Source: Mesorhizobium sp. J428
Lineage (GTDB): Bacteria; Pseudomonadota; Alphaproteobacteria; Rhizobiales; Rhizobiaceae
NCBI RefSeq assembly: GCF_024699925.1
Contig: NZ_JAJOMX010000005.1
Span: 62,001 to 126,000 of the forward strand
Direction: 5' to 3'
Length of the DNA stretch: 64,000 nucleotides
Each line of letters starts with the position of its first letter. Within the stretch, counting starts at the first letter, position 1. A program made the translations under genes and the position numbers. The notes under the pieces are model-generated. The model was given only the letters and a program-made list of their open reading frames with translations, was not told the DNA's origin and ran no database searches. Positions 47,213 to 55,911 of the stretch are shown here, in pieces.

Positions 47213-47228
47213 TGCCTGAATTTCGGCA
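47213..47228. promoter_or_regulatory. Candidate lux-type box upstream of luxI
   Basis: Imperfect 16-bp palindrome TGCCTGAATTTCGGCA (12 of 16 positions symmetric) in the 66-bp luxR-luxI gap, 48 bp before the luxI start. Position fits a LuxR-type activator site; symmetry is modest. Confidence 0.35.
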
Positions 47229-47231
47229 TTG

Positions 47232-47994
47232 CTAGATCTGGATTTCGTGTCTGCGCAGTGCCTTCACGATGGCATGGGCGATGTTTATCGCGTCAAGCTT
47301 CTCACGGATATTGCGGTGATGGCTCTCAACCGTGTTTGTAGTCACCCCGAGGATGCAGGAAATATCTTCCGCCGATTTGCCGTGGGCGCTCCACTGCAGC
47401 AGCTCGCGCTCTCGTGGCGTCAGCGGCGCTGTGGGCTTGTCGCGTCTAGGCTCCAAGCGGCTGAGCTTGCGAAAGGTGTACGCAAAGCGTCTCGATCACA
47501 GGCATCGCGCCGGGTGGGATCTCGATGCGGTCGCTTGCCGCCGTCACAACCGCTGGGCCCGCAAGCGGGACGTGGATGGGGACGCAGAGCCCATCTTTCA
47601 TGCCGAACTCGGTCGCCTCATCCATGACCAGGCGCCCGCGGGAGGTGAGGCCTTCCGTTGGCAGTTGATGCCAAAGGAAGGGCTCTGCGGAAATTCGGCT
47701 GCGGGCAGCGCATGGATCATGGAGGAAATGATTTTCGGACTCGTAACGCGTCAACCATTCGCGTGGCCATCCGTCACACAGGATTGCACGTTGCCATTTG
47801 TCGTCGTGCGGTACGGGTAGTCCAGTAATGAGAAAGCTCTGCAAGCCGTACTGCTCAAGCACAATACGAAATATCTCAAGGACTTTTTCATATGATCTCG
47901 AGGAGTCGATTTCAGAAATCGTCTTGAACAGCTCTAGAATGGCCTCATTATTCATCGTCAGACCTTTCCGGGGTCGTGCAATGTCGGCATCCAC
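47232..47994 (-). pseudogene. luxR: LuxR-family quorum-sensing regulator, frameshifted
   Basis: Likely start ATG 47955 (MNNEAILELF); 47994 is also possible. The autoinducer-binding domain keeps the invariant residues of the pocket: WPREWLTRYESENHFLHDP and W in FLWHQL. The C-terminal GerE domain (LTPRERELLQW, ISCILGVTTNTVESHHRNIREKL) is in another frame; a one-base indel near 47490 (...AYTFRKLSRLEPRR) joins them. Total about 240 residues. Directly upstream of luxI on the same strand. Confidence 0.86.
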
Positions 47995-48107
47995 TTGAAG
48001 GCGACCGCGACCAGCTTCAACGTCAAGGGCGTCGAATATCCACTAAAGGAGCCAGGATATGTTCACGATTCTGCAAGTCGTCTTCCATTTTTTAGACCGC
48101 CGCTCGC

Positions 48108-48374
48108 TCAAGCCTGGTCTTCTGACGTCTGTCGTTTCGCTGATCGACGAGGGCGGCGTTCCGGAATTCTTGCCGTGATCAGGTCCCCTGGTTCGACGCC
48201 CAAAGCGTTCGCGAGAATCTCCAGCGTGTCCAACGTAGCGTTGCGCCGACCGGCCTCGACGCTGCTGATATAAGCCCGCGTCCGCCCCGAGACGAAAGAG
48301 AGCTGCTCCTGGGAGAGCTTTCTTTCCCTGCGGAGTCGCTGCACGTTCAGACCAAACACGGCGCGAAGATTCAT
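48108..48374 (-). CDS. XRE-family helix-turn-helix regulator
   Basis: 88 residues from ATG 48374. HTH_3: NVQRLRRERKLSQEQLSFVSGRTRAYISSVEAGRRN is split here as RLRRERKLSQEQLSFVSG and AYISSVEAGRRN; then LEILANALGVEPGDLI. Divergent from the threonine-synthase-like gene, with 126 bp between start codons that hold a strong promoter, so it may control that gene. Confidence 0.9.
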   Translation of the reverse strand: MNLRAVFGLNVQRLRRERKLSQEQLSFVSGRTRAYISSVEAGRRNATLDTLEILANALGVEPGDLITARIPERRPRRSAKRQTSEDQA

Positions 48375-48433
48375 CACGCGAAAGATGCGGCGGTGCACAC
48401 TATGGTGCGACACACTCTAGTGAACATTCCGCG

Positions 48434-48462
48434 TTGACAGGGCCGCCGGCGCCTGTTTGTAA
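48434..48462 (+). promoter_or_regulatory. Strong sigma-70-type promoter for the threonine-synthase-like gene
   Basis: -35 TTGACA (48434-48439), exactly 17 bp, -10 TTGTAA (48457-48462). Predicted start of transcription near 48469, about 32 bp before the chosen ATG at 48501. Confidence 0.6.
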
Positions 48463-48500
48463 GAGCCCCTGATCGAGTGCTCTCGCGAAGGGGAATTGTG

Positions 48501-49889
48501 ATGCCCGGCCAATCTCTTAGCAAGCTTGCTGCGAATGCCGCGACCGCAGCCGGCGAGGGTCGGTCAGCACCGCAGAACGATCGCCAGGAATGGCACAAGA
48601 ACGCGGGCTCAGCGACGATTGTCGGCTTCGCCTGCCTACGCTGCGGCGCCTCCTATCCGGCCATCGCGATCGATTCCAGAGGCTGCCCGGCCTGCCACGA
48701 CGTTGCACCGGCCAACCTCAGACCGGTTTATCGCAGGCCGGTCGAACCCCGTGTGATCGCGGCCACTCCGCCACGTTCATTGTGGCGATTTGCCCACGCC
48801 CTGCCATGCACAGCCCGCGACGCCGTTTCGCTGGGGGAAGGTCAGACGCCGCTGATCGAAGCGGAACGCATCGGTCGGATGTTGGGTGTCCCGAGACTCG
48901 CGATCAAGGACGAGGGTCGAAATCCGACCTGGTCTCACAAGGATCGCTTCTCGACCGTTGCCGTGTCGGTGGCGCGGGCGCAGGGCGCCCAGGTCGTAGC
49001 GACCGCCTCATCCGGGAATGCCGGCGCCTCGCTTGCGGCCTACGCGGCCCGCGCAGGCATGCGTTGTGTTGTCACAACCTTCCCCGGATCGACCGGCGCG
49101 ATGCTGGCGCAGATCCGAAAATACGGTGCGACCGTTCTGCCGCTTGTCAACAGGATGGACCGCTGGACGCTGCTTGCTGAGGCCGCGACGCGCCATGGCT
49201 GGTTCATTGCCTCACCCTTTCGCGCGCCTGTCGTCGGCAGCCATCCCCTCGGCATCGAGGGCTACAAGACCATTGCCTATGAGCTGGTCGAACAGTCCGA
49301 TGGCGTCGCGCCCGACTGGTGCGTCCTGCCCGTCTGCTACGGTGACGCGCTCTCCGGTGTCTGGGCCGGGTTCCAGGAGCTGTTTGCGCAGGGCATGATC
49401 TCGAGCCTGCCACGGATGGTTGCAGCAGAGGTGCACGGATCGCTGACGCGGGCGCTCGCCACGGGAAGCGACAGACTTGAAGAACGCAGCATTGCGTTCG
49501 AAAGTCTTGCCGTGTCCATCGGCGCACCGCGAAGCGCCTACCAGGCGCTTAAGGCGCTGCGGGACTCGTCCGGTTGTGCCGTGTCGGTCACCAATGACGG
49601 GCTTGTGGATATGCAGGAGCGCCTGGCGGCGAGTGAAGGGATCTTCGCCGAACTGACGTCGGTGACGCCGCTTCTCGCCATTGCAAGACTGCGGCGTGAG
49701 GGCGTTATCGCTCCTGAGGAGCGTGTCGTCGCGGTCGTCACTGCCAGCGGGCTCAAGGACCTCGATCGTTCGGTCAGCCGTGCTGCGGACCACACCGTCT
49801 TTCAATCGACGGGCGACGCCTGGGAGTGGCTGGCTCATAACGACCCTAGGTTGCTGATTCCGAGGGCAGAGCGTGGCCCTGAATGTTAA
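48501..49889 (+). CDS. Threonine-synthase-like PLP enzyme
   Basis: 462 residues from ATG 48501 (AAGGGG seven bases upstream). An N-terminal zinc-ribbon (FACLRCGASYP, GCPACHD; residues about 44-72), then a fold-type II PLP domain: SLGEGQTPL, PLP lysine in TWSHKDRFS, phosphate-binding SSGNAGASLAAYAARAG. The class is that of archaeal-type threonine synthase, which converts O-phosphohomoserine to threonine. On an accessory replicon next to an amino-acid kinase, a related phospho-amino-acid substrate is more likely (inference). Its stop overlaps that of the convergent cysteine-synthase-like gene. Confidence 0.85.
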   Translation: MPGQSLSKLAANAATAAGEGRSAPQNDRQEWHKNAGSATIVGFACLRCGASYPAIAIDSRGCPACHDVAPANLRPVYRRPVEPRVIAATPPRSLWRFAHALPCTARDAVSLGEGQTPLIEAERIGRMLGVPRLAIKDEGRNPTWSHKDRFSTVAVSVARAQGAQVVATASSGNAGASLAAYAARAGMRCVVTTFPGSTGAMLAQIRKYGATVLPLVNRMDRWTLLAEAATRHGWFIASPFRAPVVGSHPLGIEGYKTIAYELVEQSDGVAPDWCVLPVCYGDALSGVWAGFQELFAQGMISSLPRMVAAEVHGSLTRALATGSDRLEERSIAFESLAVSIGAPRSAYQALKALRDSSGCAVSVTNDGLVDMQERLAASEGIFAELTSVTPLLAIARLRREGVIAPEERVVAVVTASGLKDLDRSVSRAADHTVFQSTGDAWEWLAHNDPRLLIPRAERGPEC

Positions 49890-50938
49890 TTCGAGCGCCC
49901 CCGAGGTATGGGCTGGGCGCTGACGACCTTGTCGAGGCTCCGTCTCGACCATGCGAACCTTGTCCAGTCCGCCTCGGAGGCGGGTGCGATCGCGGTGAGC
50001 AATCTTGGTTCCGGATGCCGCTGCCAGGACCATCCAGGCAATGAGGCAAGCCAGGCATCATCAAAGACGGTATCCGCATAGCGGTATCCCTCATCCGCCA
50101 TGATGACCGCGACTCGGGCGCCGGGCTGCCTTGTCGCCGCCCACCTACCGACAAGGGCGGCGGCGGCGCTGGTCGGCCCCTGGAAAATGCCATGCTCCCG
50201 CAACAGGCGCCGCGCTTCACCGAAGGCGGGGTAGGCGCCGACCCAGTGTACCTCGTCGACAAGGTCGTGGCGCAGGTTGCGCGGCAGGACGCTGTTGCCG
50301 AGGCCGCGCAGTAGTCTTCTTCCGACCGGTTGTCCGAACAGAATGCTGCGGTGGGTGTCGACCGCGATGATGACAAGGTGCGGAAAGACCGCGCGCAGAA
50401 ATGCCCCCGTGCCGCATAGCGAGCCGCCGCTCCCGACGCAACCTACAAGGCAATCGATCTTGCCCATCGTCCGCACCAGGGTTTCGGCCAGACGTGCATA
50501 GGAAAGCGCGTTTCCCGGATTGTCATATTGCCGTGGCCAGAAGCAATCCGGTTCTTCGCGCCGGATGCCCTCGAGCCGCTGCAGACGCCGCAGCTGATCG
50601 CCATTGCCGTCAGGATCCTCGGTAATGATCATCGTTGCGCCAAGCCCTTCAAGGCGCGCCCGATACTTCGCATCGATGAGGCTTGAAGCGGTGACCAGGG
50701 TCAGGCGATATCCCCGGGCAGCCGCCAGCAGCGCGAGAGCCATGCCGAAGGTGCCAGACGTCGACTCGACGATGCGCCCCCCGGTCTGGAGCGCGCCGTC
50801 GGCGGCGGCACGATCCAAAATGTATCGCGCCGGCATGAGCTTCATCAGCGGGAAGGCTGCTGCGACCAGATTGGGAGACAGCGTGGCCATGCGCGGTGTC
50901 TCGAGCGCGCGGAAGTAGTCGCGCTCCAGAGCTACCAT
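49886..50938 (-). CDS. Cysteine-synthase-like PLP enzyme
   Basis: 350 residues. Fold-type II PLP enzyme: lysine in PLMKLMPARYIL, Ser/Thr loop ESTSGTFGMALA, glycine loop VGSGGSLCGTG, and a long C-terminal extension beyond the usual 310 residues. It starts inside the last codons of the kinase gene (7-bp overlap), so the two proteins are coupled. Known analogues paired with kinases (SbnA with phosphoserine, DabB with phosphothreonine) replace phosphate by an amine; that is the suggested reaction here, not a demonstrated one. Confidence 0.85.
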   Translation of the reverse strand: MVALERDYFRALETPRMATLSPNLVAAAFPLMKLMPARYILDRAAADGALQTGGRIVESTSGTFGMALALLAAARGYRLTLVTASSLIDAKYRARLEGLGATMIITEDPDGNGDQLRRLQRLEGIRREEPDCFWPRQYDNPGNALSYARLAETLVRTMGKIDCLVGCVGSGGSLCGTGAFLRAVFPHLVIIAVDTHRSILFGQPVGRRLLRGLGNSVLPRNLRHDLVDEVHWVGAYPAFGEARRLLREHGIFQGPTSAAAALVGRWAATRQPGARVAVIMADEGYRYADTVFDDAWLASLPGWSWQRHPEPRLLTAIAPASEADWTRFAWSRRSLDKVVSAQPIPRGRSN

Positions 50939-51868
50939 TTTGCGCCATCGTCATTGATCTGGTGAAACTCGATGTCGCAGAAGCCCGCCCTGCGTAGCGA
51001 AGCCGCGACGCGATGCGCCCGCCGCCGCAAATCCTTGCCCGCCCGGTCGAAGAGGATGCCAACGAGTGAACCGCTATGCGCCACCTGGACGCCACAAGCT
51101 TCGGCATTCTGTGCGATCGCGATGGCCTGTTCGAGACCCTGTTTGGGCAGCCGTCGCTGGCTGATCCAGGCGCTGGCGGTTGCCGCGCGTCCAAGACAGA
51201 CCGGATCCTGATGACGGACGGCATAGGCGACCAGTCCGCGCAGCATGGAACTGTTGAATCTCCATACTGTCGTAGCGTGCGGGTGGCAGGGTGAGCGTGT
51301 CGATCGGCTGGCCACCATTCGCCTTTGACCCAACCAGGAGGAGCGGCGGCAAAGCGCCGCCGAAATCCTCCAGGACGATGCCCTCCCGCTGCGCAAAGAG
51401 GATGGCGTGGCCATCGAAGACGATGGCGTCGCTGGCCTGTTCGGCGGCGACCGCAAGTCGACCGATGCGGGACGGCACCAGTTGGGCAGCGTATGCTGCC
51501 GCCACGGCGCGTATGGCCGCCACCACATCGGCGGTCGATGAGCCGTAGCCGTGACCGATTGGTATGTCGCTCCTTATATCCAGCGCACCGCCTTCAGCGA
51601 TGGCCAGATGATCAAGCGTCAGACGCGCCGCGGCGCTCGCCTTTGCCTTGCCATCGGGGCGAACGGTGACGTTGACTGAATGGCCCCCGATGAAGGTCGC
51701 CTGCGATGTCATCGCTGGGAGGGGGAGGGTCACCAGGCCCCGATGAAGCCGCCCGTTCTCGTCTTCGAAAACGCCTTGCAGCAGCTCTCCATGATGAGCG
51801 ATCGCTGTTCCGACGCCCTCCCGCGATGACGGCTCGCCGTTCCGCGCCGATCTGGAGATTGCAAGCAC
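50932..51868 (-). pseudogene. PduX-like GHMP kinase (L-threonine kinase family), frameshifted
   Basis: First segment from GTG 51868: AIAHHGELLQGVFEDENG and the GHMP ATP-loop IPIGHGYGSSTADV, then LLVGSKANGGQPIDTL. After about 51255 the next frame continues with SMLRGLVAYAVRHQDP, KQGLEQAIAIAQNAEACGV and VAHSGSLVGILFD, the normal GHMP C-terminal domain. One indel joins them (about 312 residues). PduX phosphorylates free L-threonine. Codons upstream of 51868 also look coding, so the true start may be earlier. Confidence 0.78.
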
Positions 51869-51901
51869 AATCCGCTCCCGGTGTTCCGCATCCGGGGCGA
51901 T

Positions 51902-51933
51902 GGTGACGTCGATGGCTCGAGGGCGACGTCACC
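51902..51933. promoter_or_regulatory. Perfect 10-bp inverted repeat upstream of the kinase gene
   Basis: GGTGACGTCG (51902-51911) and CGACGTCACC (51924-51933), 12-bp loop. It lies about 35 bp before the apparent kinase start on the minus strand. No T-run on either side. May be an operator or an mRNA leader hairpin; may also be within coding sequence if the kinase starts further upstream. Confidence 0.4.
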
Positions 51934-52103
51934 AAATTCCGGCATAGACCAGGAATTGCCTGCCCGGTTCACTGCTCTGAGCAATGCCGCGAGACCCAAA
52001 CCCTTCAATTCCTTCCCAGGAGATACGTCCTGGGCAGCCCCCAGAGTGCCGACGCTAATTGTGAGCATGGAACTTGGTTCCAGTAATGCCTGGTGAGCCA
52101 AAA

Positions 52104-52463
52104 ATGACTGGATTCTTCACGCGATCCGACAAGACGATGTGGTCGAACATCGCGCGTCACAGTCGATTGCGATCTGAGAGGGTCGCACTGGAAAGACATC
52201 ATGAGCAGGCGCGGCTGGTTCTGCGCTATCCGGTGCTGGTCTATTATCGCTGGCGAGAGAAGTCCGCCTTCGCACGGCTGATTTCTTCCAAGCCTGCAAA
52301 CGCTCGAGATGCACGTGAGAAGCTGGTCTACCTGATGGCGCTCATGACCTCCAACGTCGCAGCCCTACATGTCAGCGAAGTCCAATGTGCCGTCCGCACA
52401 CTGCACCCTTTCAGGTCGGACTTGGCCGAGGCTCTCGTTTGCAGCACGAGCCGGCGCTGGTGA
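52104..52463 (+). CDS. Hypothetical protein
   Basis: About 119 residues from ATG 52104 (MTGFFTRSDKTMWSNIARHS). Basic and helical, with a second half that looks genuine (KLVYLMALMTSNVAALHVSE). No family recognised. It stands alone between the kinase operon and the transfer genes. Confidence 0.4.
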   Translation: MTGFFTRSDKTMWSNIARHSRLRSERVALERHHEQARLVLRYPVLVYYRWREKSAFARLISSKPANARDAREKLVYLMALMTSNVAALHVSEVQCAVRTLHPFRSDLAEALVCSTSRRW

Positions 52464-52520
52464 CCAGGGATCCAACGGAACAGGCACGTGCGTTGCGGCA
52501 ACCGGCATTCGTGCCGGTGA

Positions 52521-53006
52521 CTACCGGCGTAGGTTGAACCAGTGTCGGGTGAGACTGCCGTCATGATGCCGGATGTCGAAATAGTATGGTTCCTCGCGCA
52601 CAGGCCTGGGCATCGTGACGGTCTGCTGGCAATCGTCGCGGCCACCGAAACCTGGGGGACAGGTGTTTCTCACCTGCACGCAGAGGTCGGGCTGCCCGCC
52701 GCCGTGGTCCTGGTCGCTATAGCCAATGCTCCACCCTGCCGGGCAATCGTCATACACTTCATAGCCCGGTCTGCCAGTCCCTGCTTCGGGGCAGGTCGGC
52801 CAGGAGAAGCCCCAGCCTCGCATCGCCGAAATCAGGCGATGCATCGGAGGGTGGCACGCCGGCACACCCCGCCAGGATGGATTCGAGGACGAGGCGCATA
52901 GAAGCACCTCGCAGCCCCATTCGCCGGCCTCGGCGCGATCGGCCAGCGAGAGACATCCGGCACCGGACAGCACGGTGGCAATTGCGGTCAGTTTCGCAAG
53001 ATGCAT
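52521..53006 (-). CDS. TrbM-like secreted conjugation protein
   Basis: 161 residues from ATG 53006. Signal peptide to about residue 26, then a Cys-rich domain (WGCEVLLCASSSNP, PACHPPMHRLISAMRGWGF, SWPTCPEAG, CPPGFGGRDDC) with the start pattern and Cys spacing of TrbM-type proteins. Last of four secreted-protein genes running away from virB1. Probably a periplasmic accessory of the mating channel. Confidence 0.65.
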   Translation of the reverse strand: MHLAKLTAIATVLSGAGCLSLADRAEAGEWGCEVLLCASSSNPSWRGVPACHPPMHRLISAMRGWGFSWPTCPEAGTGRPGYEVYDDCPAGWSIGYSDQDHGGGQPDLCVQVRNTCPPGFGGRDDCQQTVTMPRPVREEPYYFDIRHHDGSLTRHWFNLRR

Positions 53007-53026
53007 GGGAGCTCTCCTTCGATTAT

Positions 53027-53719
53027 TTAGCGGTCGGTTCGCAGTGGACGCTTTCGTGCATCCTCGAATGGTGGCGAAATCTCGCGCTCGCGTTCGGCCA
53101 GCAGGTTGAAATCCGCGATCGGTCGGCGCGACAGTGTCCGGTCGACAGCCTTGGCGCGCCATTCCGGCATGTCGAGCACATAGGTAGCCCACATGCCGTG
53201 GCGGGCCGACATGGCGTATTGCTGCCAGGCCGTATATTCAGCAGGCGCCGGAGAGATCGTTTTCGCCCAGCCGACGCGCAGCATTTCCGGGGCGAGGTCT
53301 CGGCCGCGGACGGAGCAACGGCCGAGAAGGGCGCCGTCAGAATCGGCCGCCTGGACGATGCAGGTCACCTGAGCGTTGCCAACCGTGCGCTCCAACCAAG
53401 CCTTAGCCAACGGCCCACACGGCACCGGTTTGGGGATTTCGCTCTCGCCATGCCGGCGCGGGTCGTAAGACCATTGCGGCAGTTCGCAGGTGTCAAGCGA
53501 AGCAAGGCGGATCTTGTTGCCCCCTGCGGGAAACCGGAGCGTTCGTCCATCGATGACAGATGTGCGACCGGAGATTTTCAGGGGCGCGCCCGCAGAGTGA
53601 GTTGGTTCCGCGACGCCGGTGGAAAGGCCCTGGTGCGATAGGTCTGCTGCAAGGGCAGGGCAGGGCAGGGCGGCCATGAGCAGCACGAGCAGACTCGCCC
53701 GAACCATCGGTCGAGTCAC
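53027..53719 (-). CDS. Secreted thermonuclease (SNase) family protein, catalytic residues present
   Basis: 230 residues; signal peptide about 1-24. SNase-like domain with KIRLASLDTCELP (the Arg, Asp, Glu cluster), then LLGRCSVRGRDLAPEMLRVGWAK and RHGMWA. These correspond to Arg35/Asp40/Glu43 and Arg87 of staphylococcal nuclease, so activity is plausible. Overlaps the next upstream gene by 4 bp. Might trim DNA or peptidoglycan-space nucleic acid during transfer (inference). Confidence 0.82.
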   Translation of the reverse strand: MTRPMVRASLLVLLMAALPCPALAADLSHQGLSTGVAEPTHSAGAPLKISGRTSVIDGRTLRFPAGGNKIRLASLDTCELPQWSYDPRRHGESEIPKPVPCGPLAKAWLERTVGNAQVTCIVQAADSDGALLGRCSVRGRDLAPEMLRVGWAKTISPAPAEYTAWQQYAMSARHGMWATYVLDMPEWRAKAVDRTLSRRPIADFNLLAEREREISPPFEDARKRPLRTDR

Positions 53720-54252
53720 GGCTGGCTCCCTCCATCGCGCGCGGCCTGACCAAGCAGGACTGCCGGATGCTGAACATCGTCGAACTGCCAGAGTCCGATC
53801 TTTTTCTCCCGCGCGGCCTGCTCCACGACAGCGTAAGGGGCGTGATGGGGCAGGCCGCGCACGTCGAGGGAGGCGAAGGCAAAGCCCGAGGAGATCATCA
53901 GAATGGCGAGATCCAGCCGATCGGGCCCGATCGACGCGTAGCAGGACACGAAGGCCGTTTCGGGCGTTTGCGCGACCTGCGCGCAGAGGGGCTTTGTGTC
54001 GGCAATGTAGGCGGCAAGGACGGCAAGCGAAGCTTCACCGCAATCGCGTCGGGCGCCGGTCCTATCCGTGTAGACAGTTCCGCGCAGACAGGCCTGCATA
54101 CCGAACAGACGAAAGTGCTGGCCGCCGTCGCTCCAGCTATCGCCGCTTTCAAGCGTCACGCCCGTCTCGAGCTCGAAGTAGCCGTCGGACGGCGCAGCAA
54201 TGGCCTGCGTCGAACCGATTGCCAGCACAAGGAACAGGGCAGGGCACTTCAT
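53716..54252 (-). CDS. Degenerate thermonuclease-like secreted protein
   Basis: 178 residues from ATG 54252; signal peptide about 1-20. The overall order matches its neighbour (FRLFGMQACLRG, CGEASLAVLAAYI, GFAFASLDVRGLP, REKKIGLW), but the Asp/Glu of the SNase active site are not there, so it is probably not a nuclease. Overlaps both neighbours by 4 bp. Confidence 0.68.
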   Translation of the reverse strand: MKCPALFLVLAIGSTQAIAAPSDGYFELETGVTLESGDSWSDGGQHFRLFGMQACLRGTVYTDRTGARRDCGEASLAVLAAYIADTKPLCAQVAQTPETAFVSCYASIGPDRLDLAILMISSGFAFASLDVRGLPHHAPYAVVEQAAREKKIGLWQFDDVQHPAVLLGQAARDGGSQP

Positions 54253-54851
54253 TGCCCCGAGACCCTGGGATCGGCCCACATGCCGTAACCTTTGCGGCCG
54301 ATCGCCTCGGCCTCCTCGAGGTCAGTTCGTGCCGGCGTACCATCTGGCCGCTTCGCAATGCGGTGGCTACCCACCGAGACCAGTTGCTCCTCGAACATGT
54401 CGATTATGTCGAGGCTGCCTGGATAGTTGTAGTAGCCGTAGCAGGTCGCGTCCTGGGCTTTCGCCCCCGCCTCGCTGACGAAGGCTCGGCAGTAGATCAC
54501 CTTTGGCGACTGGAGCAGCGTCTCGAGACCGCGCCGGGCATATTCGTCGCAGGAGCCTGCAAAATCCTCCTTGCGATTGACCATGTCGCCTTCGCAGGGC
54601 TCGATGCCGCACAGATGCACCGTCAGGTTGGTGTCCACACGGAAGTCAGTTGCGGAGACGGCGCGGAATCCTGAAGCAGAGGCAAAGCCTTTGCGTTCCG
54701 ACACCGTTCCCTGTCCATCATAATACTCCATGACCAGGACGGTCTTTCCTGGCGCCGCCAGCGACCGGACATAAGCCTCATCCACCGGCTCGGCCCCATA
54801 TGCCCGCAAGCAGGCGCTGACCGCCATCACGCAAGCGGCTGCCCGTCTCAT
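54249..54851 (-). CDS. Degenerate thermonuclease-like secreted protein
   Basis: 200 residues from ATG 54851 (GGAGG nine bases upstream); signal peptide about 1-19. Shares the ending pattern AIGRKGYGMWADPR and a central VHLCGIEPCEGD with the two genes downstream, but lacks the catalytic Arg. First gene of the divergent run opposite virB1. Confidence 0.66.
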   Translation of the reverse strand: MRRAAACVMAVSACLRAYGAEPVDEAYVRSLAAPGKTVLVMEYYDGQGTVSERKGFASASGFRAVSATDFRVDTNLTVHLCGIEPCEGDMVNRKEDFAGSCDEYARRGLETLLQSPKVIYCRAFVSEAGAKAQDATCYGYYNYPGSLDIIDMFEEQLVSVGSHRIAKRPDGTPARTDLEEAEAIGRKGYGMWADPRVSGQ

Positions 54852-54930
54852 CTGCTGTCGCCTCCAGGTTGTCATCTTGCTCGACATTGACGCGCCTCCA
54901 TCCATATTGCAAGAAAAAATCACAATCAAA

Positions 54931-54959
54931 TTGACATTATTTTTGATCTCACCTAACCA
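54931..54959 (+). promoter_or_regulatory. Candidate promoter for the virB operon
   Basis: -35 TTGACA (54931-54936), 17-bp spacer, weak -10 TAACCA, in the AT-rich 148-bp gap between the divergent nuclease-like run and virB1. Only the -35 is a good match. Confidence 0.35.
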
Positions 54960-54999
54960 TGCCGAACACCCGTCGTTACAAGGCTTTGGATGCGACACC

Positions 55000-55899
55000 A
55001 TGGCGACTCAATCGTCCATTCGACCGATCGGACCGCTGCTCGCGGTGACAATTCTCACGAGCTTATGCGCGATCGTACCAAGGGAATCGCATCCTTCCGA
55101 GGCGTCGGAAGGAGTGGCCGATATGGGTGAAAACTGGGCAGAACCGGGGCAGGGAAGCGCCACTACATTCTCGGCAGATGCGGTCGATGAAGCACGCTGG
55201 GCGAGGTCGCAGCGCCAGTATGTCGTTGGCGCGACCGGTGAAGTGGTTCCCGCAGCGGCACCGGAGGACGCGGCAGAAGGAGCGCTTGCGGTAACGTCCG
55301 ATGACGCATCCGAGCCAAAGCAGGATACTTATCATTTTGACAGCAATTTTGTGAGCGAAGCTGGTCCCGATGAAAGTCGCTGTGGCCCGTCCCCGGCCAC
55401 GCCGGCAGAAATCACGAGCATGGTTGTCGCGGCCGCACGGCGCCACGGCGTCGATATCCAATTTGCGATCGCGATCGCCACGGCGGAGAGCCGGCTCGAT
55501 CAGTTGCGCAATTCTCCCAGGGGCGCACGCGGACCGATGCAGTTGATGCCGGACACAGCCGAGCGCTTCGGCGTCTCGGACATCTGCGATCCGAAGCAGA
55601 ACATCGATGGCGGCGTTCGGTATTTGCGCGAGCTGACGGACGAGTTCCGCAATCCCCTGCTGGTCGCGGCCGCCTACAACGCCGGCGAGGGCCGCGTCCG
55701 CGAACATGGCGGCATTCCCCCTTTCAACGAGACGGCAAGGTACGTCGCGGAAGTCATCAACCTCCAGCTCGGGTTGAACGGATTTGGGCCAACGGCAAGC
55801 GCCAATCACGAAAGGACCGACGCGACTGCTTCAAGCGTCAGCGGCGTCATCACATCGAGAGAACGTCGGCAGTGGGTCGGCGGGGTCATGCATTTTTAG
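55000..55899 (+). CDS. virB1: VirB1-type lytic transglycosylase
   Basis: 299 residues from ATG 55000. Leader (residues 10-30), an acidic linker, then an SLT domain at about 155-265: the catalytic Glu in AIATAESRLDQL, GPMQLMPDTAERFG and AAAYNAGEGRV. Cuts peptidoglycan locally so that the VirB channel can pass. First gene of the virB run. Confidence 0.9.
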   Translation: MATQSSIRPIGPLLAVTILTSLCAIVPRESHPSEASEGVADMGENWAEPGQGSATTFSADAVDEARWARSQRQYVVGATGEVVPAAAPEDAAEGALAVTSDDASEPKQDTYHFDSNFVSEAGPDESRCGPSPATPAEITSMVVAAARRHGVDIQFAIAIATAESRLDQLRNSPRGARGPMQLMPDTAERFGVSDICDPKQNIDGGVRYLRELTDEFRNPLLVAAAYNAGEGRVREHGGIPPFNETARYVAEVINLQLGLNGFGPTASANHERTDATASSVSGVITSRERRQWVGGVMHF

Positions 55900-55911
55900 C
55901 CGGAGGCCGAC

